This document shows, one piece after another, positions 42,121 through 51,280 of a DNA stretch of 64,000 nucleotides (positions within the stretch are counted from its first letter, which is position 1; every line of letters begins with the position of its first letter). The position numbers and the translations under genes are program-made. Where the stretch lies: assembly GCA_023443455.1 (NCBI GenBank), contig JAEZUE010000058.1, positions 149,519 to 213,518 on the forward strand. The letters are read 5' to 3'. This DNA comes from Verrucomicrobiota bacterium. GTDB lineage: Bacteria > Verrucomicrobiota > Verrucomicrobiia > Opitutales > Opitutaceae. The notes under the pieces were generated by a model. The model was not told where the DNA came from. It worked only from the letters and a program-made list of their open reading frames with translations, and did not search any database.

Positions 42121-43743
42121 CTACTCGCCCCAAATCACCCTTTGCTTGGCGAACTCCGGATACCGCTGAGCCCACCCGCGGTAACGCGCTCGCAGTTCAT
42201 CAAGCGTCAGCGACTGGAACGCCTTCGCCTCCTGCACCAAGCGCAATAACCATGTCGCCGGGATTGCTTCGTCCTCCTCGGCGAGCAACGCCGCGACCAA
42301 TCGGCGCAACGAAGGCTTCTCCGGGCCGATGCGCCCAGTCTCATGGTCAACCGACAGGCCATTCCGCTGGAACAAGTACTCGGTGAACACCGCGTGCATG
42401 CGCACGGGCAGCTCCTGCTCGAGAAAGCTCTGGAGATCTACTCCTTGCAGATGGAACTCGATCGATCGGTACAACTTCTCGTAACACCGCTCGCACTGCA
42501 GCTCCTGGTCTAGGGCCGCCGCCACAGCTTCCGGATCATCGGAGAAAAGCTCCCGAAACGCCCCATCGGCCAACACTGCGTCTTCCGCCGAAACGAATGC
42601 ACCGAGATGTTCGGCCGGAGACTTGCCGGCCAGCCATCCCTGAAACAGCTCCGCCTGCTCGGCCGGGAACACTTCAAACAACCGCTGGATCGGATCGAGC
42701 AATACATCTCGCACGACCTGCCGCACGCGCTCCCGTGTCACTCGGAAAACCTTCGCGGCTTCCTCCAGCGTCATTTCATCTACGAGACGTCGCTTGAGCA
42801 TCGGCCGCTGCCGCGCGTCGAGATCGGCGATCAGCCGTTTGACTGCCACGCCGAGCGACAGCCCCGGCCCATCCTCCGCTAGCGGCAACCACCGCCCGGC
42901 CTGCGGCCGATCGCCCAGCCGCAAGGCCTCGACCAGATCCAACAACTCACGGATCGATTTGCGCCCGAGATTGCGCCGCAGCAACAGACCACGCTCGCCC
43001 AGCGATTCCGCCAGCCGCAGGAGCTGCCCCAAACCCTTGAGGCCATCTTCCTCGCAGAGCCCCAACACCCGGGCGGGAAGCGGCAGCACGGCGACTGGGA
43101 AGCTCTCGGGCACGCCCCATTCGGCAAGGCGGCTACAGGCGTCGAGATAGACCGGCGCCGCTCCAGCAACTGTACCTTCCCCCGCCCCTTGGACCGGCAA
43201 CCAGCGGGCGGCTTTTTGCCGATCACCCGACTGCAGGGCGCCGACCATCTCCAACAACTCACCGACCGATTTGTGCCCCAGATTCCGACGCCGTTGCAGT
43301 TCCATCACACCTTGGGTTTCCACCGCGCGCACGAGCTGCCCGATGCTGGTCAAACCCTCCCGCTCGCAGAACCCCAGCACTCGCATCGGCAAGGGTAATG
43401 ACGTCACTGGAATGCTCTCACTCACTCCCCATTCGGCAAGGCGACCACAGGCATCGAGCTGCGCCGCACCCGCCCGCATCGGACTCAGCACCGTTGCCTC
43501 CAGGATCGCGATCAGCTGATCGCGTTTGGTCATACCGAAACCATGGACCCACATCAGCGCCCGATAATCGCGTGCGAGGTATTCGGACAGTCTCTGCTGG
43601 TCGAGCAGCCTGAACCACGGCAGCCCCGACACCCGCGCGAGCTCCCCTATCGTCGGGTCGCCTTTCGTGAGGTCAGGCCGGTCCAGGACAAGCTGCCGTA
43701 CCAGCTCCCACCGCGCTTCGATGGCTGCATCATCCGGCTTCAT
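42121..43743 (-). CDS. Fusion of RNA-polymerase alpha-CTD-like repeats and sigma-70 region 4, defence-operon gene
   Basis: The 540-residue protein starts at ATG 43743, 8 bases after the AIPR gene. Residues about 97-170 and 199-274 are two copies of a helix-hairpin-helix module ('LPLPARVLGLCEEDGLKGLG', 'RRNLGRKSIRELLDLVEAL') that matches the RpoA C-terminal domain; a weaker third copy lies at 40-82. Residues about 303-352 match sigma-70 region 4 ('LDARQRPMLKRRLVDEMTLE', 'EAAKVFRVTRERVRQVVRDV'). The last 190 residues have no recognised domain. Alpha-CTD and sigma-4 both bind promoter DNA, so a DNA-binding or transcription-steering role in the defence operon is possible. No catalytic site is visible. 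Confidence 0.8.
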   Translation of the reverse strand: MKPDDAAIEARWELVRQLVLDRPDLTKGDPTIGELARVSGLPWFRLLDQQRLSEYLARDYRALMWVHGFGMTKRDQLIAILEATVLSPMRAGAAQLDACGRLAEWGVSESIPVTSLPLPMRVLGFCEREGLTSIGQLVRAVETQGVMELQRRRNLGHKSVGELLEMVGALQSGDRQKAARWLPVQGAGEGTVAGAAPVYLDACSRLAEWGVPESFPVAVLPLPARVLGLCEEDGLKGLGQLLRLAESLGERGLLLRRNLGRKSIRELLDLVEALRLGDRPQAGRWLPLAEDGPGLSLGVAVKRLIADLDARQRPMLKRRLVDEMTLEEAAKVFRVTRERVRQVVRDVLLDPIQRLFEVFPAEQAELFQGWLAGKSPAEHLGAFVSAEDAVLADGAFRELFSDDPEAVAAALDQELQCERCYEKLYRSIEFHLQGVDLQSFLEQELPVRMHAVFTEYLFQRNGLSVDHETGRIGPEKPSLRRLVAALLAEEDEAIPATWLLRLVQEAKAFQSLTLDELRARYRGWAQRYPEFAKQRVIWGE

Positions 43744-43751
43744 CGATTCGC

Positions 43752-45833
43752 CTACTGCGGAAACCCTTTGCTCTGCGCTTCCTGAAGCAACGCGAGCGCC
43801 TCGCGGCACTCCATCGACGACACCTTCCTTCCCCGGCCAAGCTTGCGCCCGAGATTGCCGGCAAATGTCGCCTGCCAAGCCTTCAGCTCTCCGGTTTCGC
43901 GCGCCCACTTTTCCAAGGCCGGCCAGATGTCCGTGCGCAGCCGCTCAAGCTGCGCCATCGCCTCCCCGACTTTGGGCCGGCCGTTCCGCGGCGCCTCCTC
44001 GTTGACCGCGCCACCTCCTTCGGGCGCCTCTTGATAGAGCGGCGCCACCCCCAACTCCGGCGTCAAATCCGGTATCGCGATACGGGTCTGCCGAAAACGC
44101 AGCCAGCATTCCTCGTGCTTGCACCACTCGGTGACGTTCTGCTTCAGGCGCTCGGGACTGACGATGGCCACATGCGCGAGTTTGCAGACGACCTCGATGG
44201 CTGCGGTCAGCAGCGGCCCGACCGCCTGATTCCGCCAGATCTTGTCGAGATCCACACGCTGCCCGGTCTCCAGCGACAGCCACGCCAGCGTGTACGTGAC
44301 GATGTTGGCGCGGAACCCGCCGAAGTTCTGCTTCGAAACGATCCGCTCCGCCGTGCGAAAGAGAATAGCCTTCGCCACCAAGCGATGGAAGAACGCGAGA
44401 TCAGCTTCGACCAAGCCGACATTCTGCCGGGCGAGCGTCCAATCCGTGAAATTCTTCTCCGCGCCGAGACTGACCCGGTGCGGCCGCTGATCCCACGTCT
44501 GCTCGAACTTCGCCACGTCGGTTTTCGTGAATTTCTGCGCCAACGGATTCTCCTCCTCCCACTTGCGGCGCTTCGCCGGAGGGCCGGCCCGCATCTTGTC
44601 GTCGAGATAAGAGCCACGCGCCCGTTCGTAGTACCACTTTGTGCCGCGCTCCAAGCCGCCGGATGCCGGCGCCCAGTTCGTGCGGGACAGGGATTCGAGC
44701 TGCTGGTGGAACTGGTCGTTGGCGGAGAGATCCGCCGTGCTGACCTTGTTCTGACTGTTGGCATACTTGGAGATCAACGGCACGATCTTCGCCACCTGTT
44801 CGGGCTGCGCCAGCACCGTGAGTTTCATCTGCACGACCACGTCGGCCACGTCAGTGCCCTCCCGTTTCAACGCATGATAGATGCTGGCGGTCGTCTGCCC
44901 GCCGTTGACGATCTGGAAGTCGTGCGCCCGGGCGAGCAAGGCGTGCCCCTCCTTGCTCACCTTCGCCTCGACCGTTGCGGCCGTGCAACACAGCCCGTTG
45001 TTGTAGGCAAGAAAGCGGTGCGGCTCCTCCTTCAGCGTTTTCTGGAGGCCGCTGTTGATCTTGCCCTTCGCCTGGAGAAACGCGCGCACATTGCTTTCCA
45101 ACAGTCGCTGGCCGTACGCACCGTAGATCTTCGCCAGCACCGGGGCGGGGAGGAATGCGAGGTACGTCCGGTATTCGCCATTTGAGGCCGCCTGCTCCAA
45201 GGCCGGCACCGCGCCACCGTACTCGCCAACGAAGTCGAGATCGATGACCTCGCGCTCGCCGACCTGGAGCCGGCTCAACTTGTCGAGATCCCAGAGCACA
45301 TAGCGGAGTTCGAGCCCCTCGATCTGCGCCTCCTCGATCTCTCCGGCTTTGGCGACACCGTCGGTGAGAAAATACAGGCGGACAGTCGTCAGCGCGTCGC
45401 AGGCCTCGTGGATCCGCTCCATCGCACCAAAGGCGTCGAGCGACGGCTGCAGCTTGGTGTGCCACCCGTCCAACGCGCGCCGGAGGAAACCGCGGAGAGA
45501 CTTGAAGTGTTTCTCGACATCGGCCCGCGGAACCAGCGTCGGCTCCTCCTCGTTGAGGTACAACGACACGAACAGATCCAGCGTGGCCCCGTCACCGGAG
45601 AGCGACCACGCACTCAGCCGTGCGGCCGGCACTTTGGGACCTCGCGCTTGGTCGTCGAAATCACAGAGGGTCCAATCGGCGATCTCGTTGTGCTCCGTCA
45701 GCTGTTCGAGAACCACGGAGGTGAACGCCTCCGCCAGCAGCAGAGGCGTGCCATCGTCGGGCTCGCATTTCACGCGCACTTCCTGCCGGAGTTGTGCGGC
45801 GAATTGGGCAAGGCGGAGAGTGGGGTCAGTCAT
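43752..45833 (-). CDS. AIPR family protein (abortive infection phage resistance)
   Basis: The 693-residue protein has the AIPR core: 'IYGAYGQRLLESNVRAFLQA', 'INSGLQKTLKEEPHRFLAYN', 'NGLCCTAATVEAKVS' and 'HDFQIVNGGQTTASIYHALK'. AIPR proteins were named after a lactococcal abortive-infection gene and occur at the end of Z1-type defence operons. The N-terminal 200 residues resemble an endonuclease-like fold but I cannot assign catalytic residues. It is 17 bases downstream of the DUF4420 gene and 8 bases upstream of the alpha-CTD/sigma-4 gene. Confidence 0.9.
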   Translation of the reverse strand: MTDPTLRLAQFAAQLRQEVRVKCEPDDGTPLLLAEAFTSVVLEQLTEHNEIADWTLCDFDDQARGPKVPAARLSAWSLSGDGATLDLFVSLYLNEEEPTLVPRADVEKHFKSLRGFLRRALDGWHTKLQPSLDAFGAMERIHEACDALTTVRLYFLTDGVAKAGEIEEAQIEGLELRYVLWDLDKLSRLQVGEREVIDLDFVGEYGGAVPALEQAASNGEYRTYLAFLPAPVLAKIYGAYGQRLLESNVRAFLQAKGKINSGLQKTLKEEPHRFLAYNNGLCCTAATVEAKVSKEGHALLARAHDFQIVNGGQTTASIYHALKREGTDVADVVVQMKLTVLAQPEQVAKIVPLISKYANSQNKVSTADLSANDQFHQQLESLSRTNWAPASGGLERGTKWYYERARGSYLDDKMRAGPPAKRRKWEEENPLAQKFTKTDVAKFEQTWDQRPHRVSLGAEKNFTDWTLARQNVGLVEADLAFFHRLVAKAILFRTAERIVSKQNFGGFRANIVTYTLAWLSLETGQRVDLDKIWRNQAVGPLLTAAIEVVCKLAHVAIVSPERLKQNVTEWCKHEECWLRFRQTRIAIPDLTPELGVAPLYQEAPEGGGAVNEEAPRNGRPKVGEAMAQLERLRTDIWPALEKWARETGELKAWQATFAGNLGRKLGRGRKVSSMECREALALLQEAQSKGFPQ

Positions 45834-45850
45834 GATGAAAAGGAACTCTT

Positions 45851-46846
45851 TCAGCCGGATGGGCAGGCCCCGAGCAGCGCAGCAAGCTCCGCGGGGGGAA
45901 CTTCAAAGGCCGTGCACGCGGCCAAGCTGAGCTGGTAGCCCACATCGCCCACGCCGGCCGGCAGGGCGGATTCGATGATCCGGGGAAAAGCGCCGCCGAC
46001 GCGATAATCCAGTTCCTGCCTTACCGCATAGCCGACCGCCTCGTAGCGCGCGGCGTGCCGGTCGAGATAGCCGGCGGCCAGCAGCTTGTCCTCGAAAGCC
46101 TCTCGCGCCACCGGGGACGCCGCGAGCGCCGCTCTCAACCCGGCCACTGCGGCCGGCAGCGTGGCCGCGCCGCCCTCGTGCGTCTCCAGCACCAGAACAT
46201 GGAGGAACAACGCCGGCGCGTGCGTCTCGTCGAGTTGCCGCTCGCTCGCGATGCGCACCGCCTGCGGTTGCTTTGCCAAAGTCGTCTTCACCTCGATCCA
46301 CGCACCGGGAAACTGGAAATCCTGATGGGCGTGCTCCGGACCTTTCCAGCCCGCCACCGCCGCCTCGCCGAGACGAGGGAGCAGACGCTGCCGCAGTAGG
46401 TGGAGCTCGCCCCAGAGCCCCCGCTGCGACGCCGGATCGAGTCCTTCCCGCGCGCTCGCGAGGAAACGCTGCCAGCGCCGGAGCTGGCCGAGAAACACCG
46501 CGACACTGGCCGCCCCGCTCGCCGCCGATTCCTCGATCCGGCGGGCAAGATCCTCGGCCAACGCAGCGAAGACATCGGCGAAACGCGCCTCGCGCAGCGC
46601 CACACCGAGATGGGGCTGTCCGTCGAGCGACACCGCAAATACTTCGAGCCCGCTACACACCGGCCAGTCCGCCCTCGGCGGTAGAGCCGCCGTCGCCACG
46701 CGCAATAGCAGCACGCGCCGCCCCGCGGAGATGGCGGCGAACAGCGGATGCCCACCGATGGGCCGCGCGAGCCGGAGCCGCCAACCTTCGTCGCCCAGCG
46801 TCTGCGCCTCGGCCTCCAGGGCCTGCCATTGGGCTTCAATCGTCAT
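45851..46846 (-). CDS. PD-(D/E)XK motif protein (DUF4420)
   Basis: The 331-residue protein carries 'QRGLWGELHLLRQRLLPRLG', 'AVAGWKGPEHAHQDFQFPGA' and 'WIEVKTTLAKQPQAVRIASE', giving the restriction-endonuclease-like D-(x)n-ExK site (the Asp of HQDF, then EVK). In MZA-type systems this is the 'DUF' component and is the probable nuclease. Its start lies 11 bases inside the end of the Z1 gene, and AIPR follows 17 bases after its stop. Confidence 0.88.
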   Translation of the reverse strand: MTIEAQWQALEAEAQTLGDEGWRLRLARPIGGHPLFAAISAGRRVLLLRVATAALPPRADWPVCSGLEVFAVSLDGQPHLGVALREARFADVFAALAEDLARRIEESAASGAASVAVFLGQLRRWQRFLASAREGLDPASQRGLWGELHLLRQRLLPRLGEAAVAGWKGPEHAHQDFQFPGAWIEVKTTLAKQPQAVRIASERQLDETHAPALFLHVLVLETHEGGAATLPAAVAGLRAALAASPVAREAFEDKLLAAGYLDRHAARYEAVGYAVRQELDYRVGGAFPRIIESALPAGVGDVGYQLSLAACTAFEVPPAELAALLGACPSG

Positions 46847-49796
46847 TCGGCTCGCCCTCCAGCAGGTCGGGACTCCAGCGCTTGTTGACCTGGTATTCGA
46901 TGCGGGCGGCCGTCTCGCTCGAGGGGAAACTCAACGCGAGGCCGATCACCGGCGGGCCGGCCGGATCAAGCTTTGTATCTTCCGCAGGAGCGATGATCAC
47001 GCCGCTCTCGTCAATCTGCGCTGGAACTTTCTCGGGCTGCTCAAGCGGATAGATCAGCAGTAACGCATGCGTCTTGGGGCGCAGCTCGCGCACGATTTCG
47101 CCCGGAGCGAACTCGATCTGTTCCGCTTTCGCGGCTGCGTCGCCGCCTGCCGCAACAGCACGCTTCTTGGCAAGGGCGATGGCAATCTCTGCGAGAGTTC
47201 GTGACTCGGTTCGGGTTGCCTCATCGTGCAGCCAGTCTCGCTCCGTGTCGGTGAAACCGGGCTTCGCCAGAAGCTGCGCCGCTAGCTCGGACGTGAAATC
47301 GAAACCCGGCAGATCAAGCGATTGGTCGCGAGGACTGAGAATGTTGGCCTTACGCAAGGCGTAGTCGGCCTTGGTCTGACTTCCGCGCGCGGGATTTCGA
47401 CGAAGCAGGCCGATCCGGTGGCCGGCAAAGTCGCGCCGGTCATCCTGCGCAGTCTGGGAGTTGGTCATCAGCGCAACCGTCCACGTGACGAGCTCACCCT
47501 GCTGGTTCTGCTTGCGAATGAATGCCGCCAAATCCGCGCCGTCCATACGCATCGACGCAATGGGATACTCCTGTCCTTCGAGATACGTAGCGACTGTTTC
47601 AGGGCGAACCGATCGCCAAATCAAAGCGCGAGAACTTTGTATGGTTGGTGACGGAGAGAGGCCTCGAAGGAACGCCTCGGTGCGAGCCGCGTTTCGAGCA
47701 AGACGATCGTCTTTGGGCAGGCGGGCCGTTTGCACGAGAGTGCCGGCGCAGGAGAGTTCGACGCGCTGATTCCAGCCCATCTTGTTCAGTGCGGTGATGA
47801 TCATGCCGCCCGGATGAGTGCGCACCCTCAAGCCGTAGTTCTCCGGCGTTAGCCCGGCATGCACCATGTAGTCGAATTCGCGCCGCAGCTCGACCTCGGC
47901 AAGGGCGATGTAGCGATACCACTGCGCGAGTTCGTTCGTGGTGTATAGCCGGCATAGATCGAGATAGCCGGGCCGATAACCAAACCAACGCCCCATCTGC
48001 ATGAGCGTGTCATACATTCGCGTCGTGCGCAGAAAGTAGCTGACGGTGAGACCTTCGAGAGTCAGCCCACGTGAGAGCTTGTCACCACCAATGGCAATGA
48101 CGCTTCGACCGACGGTCTCGTGCTCCTTGTAATCCAATGCCTCCTTCGCAAAGCCGTTGACGGTTGCGACCGTGATTTTCGAAGTCGCCACATGAAGCGA
48201 AGCGACAACATCGCTCCACGAGACTGGCTTCCCCGCCTCTGCGCCTAACGCCAAGGTCGTCGGCACAAAATCCGACTCCCACAGTTGTCTTAGCTCATCC
48301 AGGAGCGTTGGGGTTCGTGCTCCATCGCCGTTGGCGATTCGGTTGACCAATCCCTTGAGTTCGCCCGCAACCAAGGCTGCAACTCGGGCCTGCACATCAA
48401 CGAAGCGCGTAACGTGAATCAGCATCGAGCAGTGCTTCGCGCCTTGTCCGCGAGCATGGCGTGCGGAAGCAGCCAAAAGAAAAACACGTATCGCCACGCG
48501 CAACGAGTCCGGCAGCAACGTCGGCACGTGATCCTTTTTGTGGCCAAGCGGAAATGCTTCAGGTGCCAACCCATCCGCTGCCTCGCGAATGACGGGTAGC
48601 GCATCCGCAGCTTCGATGTTCGCGTCCTCGTCACCCTCCAGCCCGAAGACCTTCGTCGGTCCGACGTAGTTCGATGGCGCCTTTACGTTGATAATAAAAC
48701 TACGAGGGAAGATGTCGTCCTCGTACTTCTCGGTCTTCACGTCGGGGTTGATGAAGATGTTCGCGAACGGCGTCGCGGTATAACCGACGTACGCTGCCTT
48801 CTCGAAACAAGATAGCAGTTCACGTATCTTCCCGTTGATCGCAGAGACACGGTTCTCTTCTTCGTCCTCGTCCTTCCGGACCTTCACGTTAATCGACGCA
48901 TTGTCTGCCTCGTCGTCGATCAGCAACAACGGAACATCTTTTATCCGCCGTTTGCTGAGCTCGGCGCTGTTTGGGCCCGACGAAGGGCTGACGGCCGAAA
49001 GAATATTGGAAAGCAGCCGCGAGTTCTTTTTCACGACCATTATCACCGGCGTCCCGCCAAGCGACATGAGTCCGGGGGCGGCACTCTTACTAAAATCGCC
49101 ATTTTCAGCGCTGTTCGTGAGCGCAAAGACTCCAAGCGGATCGCCTGGATACTTTCCAACTCCTATCCACCTATTGTCAGGGGTAAGCTTCCGATTCTTT
49201 CGTGTGTCAAATCCAATCACCCCCTCATCAACTCGCAGCTGCGTCTGACTGCGTAGATTGCTGTGAATGCCCGCAAGAACGATGATCAGTTTGTAGCCGG
49301 CATCTAGCGCCTTGTTGATCAGACCAATGTAGTTGCCTGTTTTCCCCGACTGAACGCTACCGACGACCAGTCCGCGCCGATCCCACGGCCCCGAACGCTT
49401 CGGGTCCTCAAGGCGCTCAAGCACAAGATCCGTGTCGGAATGAAGACCTCTAGTTGGGTCCGCGTCGACCATTTGGGGCGACCATTTCAGCTCGGTCACG
49501 AGGTATTTCGCATAGCGCTCCCAAAACGCCCATTTGATCTCAGCCCGCCGCGCATCAAGCCACGGTTCGTGACCACGAATATCATCGAGCGCAGAAGCTT
49601 TCCCCACCGTGATCGAGAAGAGGTGAAGGAGCTCCGAAACAAGTGCTTCCTCGTCGACTGTGCCGACGAGAGGGAGGGCGCCCGTCGCTTTGGCTACGCC
49701 TTGCACCGCCGACCGAATGAGCGGCTCGGTAAGGACTCCAGTACCCTTGAGCAGTTCCACCGCCATATTGCGGGCATAGTCGTGCGCCGATTTCAT
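46836..49796 (-). CDS. Z1-domain superfamily-2-like ATPase
   Basis: From ATG 49796 the product has 986 residues. Walker A is 'VVGSVQSGKTGNYIGLINKA' (about 144-163), Walker B 'PLLLIDDEADNASINV', a motif-III-like 'AYVGYTATPFANIF' follows, and the Z1 hallmark 'IAIGGDKLSRGLTLEGLTVS' with 'YDTLMQMGRWFGYRPGYLDL' is complete. Z1 proteins are helicase-like motors in MORC/MutL-associated restriction-like systems. Its ATG overlaps the stop of the ATPase gene (ATGA) and its end overlaps the next start by 11 bases. The longer frame start at 49898 lies within the upstream gene and is rejected. Confidence 0.93.
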   Translation of the reverse strand: MKSAHDYARNMAVELLKGTGVLTEPLIRSAVQGVAKATGALPLVGTVDEEALVSELLHLFSITVGKASALDDIRGHEPWLDARRAEIKWAFWERYAKYLVTELKWSPQMVDADPTRGLHSDTDLVLERLEDPKRSGPWDRRGLVVGSVQSGKTGNYIGLINKALDAGYKLIIVLAGIHSNLRSQTQLRVDEGVIGFDTRKNRKLTPDNRWIGVGKYPGDPLGVFALTNSAENGDFSKSAAPGLMSLGGTPVIMVVKKNSRLLSNILSAVSPSSGPNSAELSKRRIKDVPLLLIDDEADNASINVKVRKDEDEEENRVSAINGKIRELLSCFEKAAYVGYTATPFANIFINPDVKTEKYEDDIFPRSFIINVKAPSNYVGPTKVFGLEGDEDANIEAADALPVIREAADGLAPEAFPLGHKKDHVPTLLPDSLRVAIRVFLLAASARHARGQGAKHCSMLIHVTRFVDVQARVAALVAGELKGLVNRIANGDGARTPTLLDELRQLWESDFVPTTLALGAEAGKPVSWSDVVASLHVATSKITVATVNGFAKEALDYKEHETVGRSVIAIGGDKLSRGLTLEGLTVSYFLRTTRMYDTLMQMGRWFGYRPGYLDLCRLYTTNELAQWYRYIALAEVELRREFDYMVHAGLTPENYGLRVRTHPGGMIITALNKMGWNQRVELSCAGTLVQTARLPKDDRLARNAARTEAFLRGLSPSPTIQSSRALIWRSVRPETVATYLEGQEYPIASMRMDGADLAAFIRKQNQQGELVTWTVALMTNSQTAQDDRRDFAGHRIGLLRRNPARGSQTKADYALRKANILSPRDQSLDLPGFDFTSELAAQLLAKPGFTDTERDWLHDEATRTESRTLAEIAIALAKKRAVAAGGDAAAKAEQIEFAPGEIVRELRPKTHALLLIYPLEQPEKVPAQIDESGVIIAPAEDTKLDPAGPPVIGLALSFPSSETAARIEYQVNKRWSPDLLEGEPNDD

Positions 49797-51280
49797 ATCG
49801 ATGTTTCGAGAGATGCGATGAGAGCGGGAAACCGGTCGAATGGAGAGTGCGCTGCCAAACGCCTTCGGGCCTCCTCGCCCGAGTGACCAGCAGCACAAAA
49901 CAGGCGGTACAACTGTTGCATCGCATCAACGACCTCCGCTGGGGCGGCACCCTCGAACGGCTCCGGTTGCGAGCCTGGATTTTCCGCTGCAGCAATGCTG
50001 ATGTGCTGAAGCGGGATCGTCTCCTGGAGCAGCGAAATTAGCGCACGAATCGCCGGCTGGTCCGACGATGCCTCCAACGCGCGGCGCACCAAAGGATGCT
50101 CAGGGTTGATACGATAGAACACTCGCTCATGCTTCGCGACCGTGGTCCAGAGGTGGACAATCGCAGAAGTCGTTACCGGACCTGTCAGGAGGGCACCTCG
50201 ATGAGTATAGACATTCTTTGCCTCAGCCCTTGTCCGCTCCGCAATGCGTCGCAGGTCGTCACGCAGCGCAGCCGGCGGAGTGGCGCGGGATTTGGTGACG
50301 TTGATCTGCCACTCATGGTCGAGCGTATTGGGCAGATCGATGGCGATGCGGGCGAGCTTGAGGTGCTCATCCTTGGTCCACCCGAATCCAAGCCAGTCGC
50401 CAGCAACGAGCAGCCGGTCGCGTCGGTAGACATAGAATCCTTGATGGGCGAGCCAGCCGCGCGTGCCGGCGCCAGCCTCGTGTTCCGTCTTCGTCAGCAT
50501 GGACACATGCGGAAGCACGTAGGCTCGCACGGGAATGCGCTCACCACCGAGTCGCAACGGGTCGACAGGCAAACGGTGTGTAGCGCGATGGTTTTCGAGA
50601 AACGGGTCCCACGGCTCGACTGGGCGATCGTTGACGGAAATCCGCACGGCAGATGGGCCCACCATGAACCGGTGAAAAACAAGTCCTAGGTGCCGGCGCA
50701 CGCCGACTATTCGATCGTAGAAACGCTGCTGGTGCCGGTCGCTCTGCGTGTCTTGCCCATGCGTAAGTCGGTCGAGGTTCTGCCAGAGAACGATCGTGCC
50801 ATGTGCTTGGGCTGCCAGCGGCCTCAGGTGTTGTTCTGCTGCAGCATCCGCGAAACGCAAGAGCCTCCAATCATCGGAGGCAGCGATGACGTCGAGATCC
50901 CAGCAACGAGTCTCCACCGATCCGCTGATCCGGCGGCTACATATAGTCAGGCGACGACACTGGGAGATGGACGCCGTTTTCAAACCAAGTCCAAAGCGGC
51001 CGAGATCGTTTGGCGCCCGTTCCACCAGAGGCCCGCGTGTGCCCAAACGCATCGCCTCAACGAGTTCCTCACCTGTCATGCCATGGCCATCATCAGCCAC
51101 GGAGATGACAGACGCGGCGCCAGCCCACTCGAAACGGAGCCGAATATGGCGAGCGCCGGCAGCGATACTATTGTCCACGAGATCCGCGAGTGCAGTGGGC
51201 AGGTCGTAGCCGAAAGCACGGAGACTCTCGACGACGGCCGAGGCATGTGGCGGGGTGCGGTCGAAAGCCCCTTCGGTCAT
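49793..51280 (-). CDS. MutL/MORC-type GHKL ATPase of the defence operon
   Basis: From ATG 51280 the 495-residue protein has a GHKL ATPase: N-box 'PTALADLVDNSIAAGARHIR' (Asn37), G1 'VISVADDGHGMTGEELVEAM' and G2 'DLGRFGLGLKTASISQCRRL'. This is the MORC/MutL-like branch found next to Z1 helicases, where ATP-dependent dimer closure probably senses or clamps DNA. The gene begins in the stop of the methyltransferase gene and ends in the start of the Z1 gene. Confidence 0.9.
   Translation of the reverse strand: MTEGAFDRTPPHASAVVESLRAFGYDLPTALADLVDNSIAAGARHIRLRFEWAGAASVISVADDGHGMTGEELVEAMRLGTRGPLVERAPNDLGRFGLGLKTASISQCRRLTICSRRISGSVETRCWDLDVIAASDDWRLLRFADAAAEQHLRPLAAQAHGTIVLWQNLDRLTHGQDTQSDRHQQRFYDRIVGVRRHLGLVFHRFMVGPSAVRISVNDRPVEPWDPFLENHRATHRLPVDPLRLGGERIPVRAYVLPHVSMLTKTEHEAGAGTRGWLAHQGFYVYRRDRLLVAGDWLGFGWTKDEHLKLARIAIDLPNTLDHEWQINVTKSRATPPAALRDDLRRIAERTRAEAKNVYTHRGALLTGPVTTSAIVHLWTTVAKHERVFYRINPEHPLVRRALEASSDQPAIRALISLLQETIPLQHISIAAAENPGSQPEPFEGAAPAEVVDAMQQLYRLFCAAGHSGEEARRRLAAHSPFDRFPALIASLETSI

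Noticed and set aside
46273..47052. Plus-strand proline/arginine-rich frame across the DUF4420-Z1 junction
   Set aside because: Antisense to two well-supported overlapping genes; no homology motifs.
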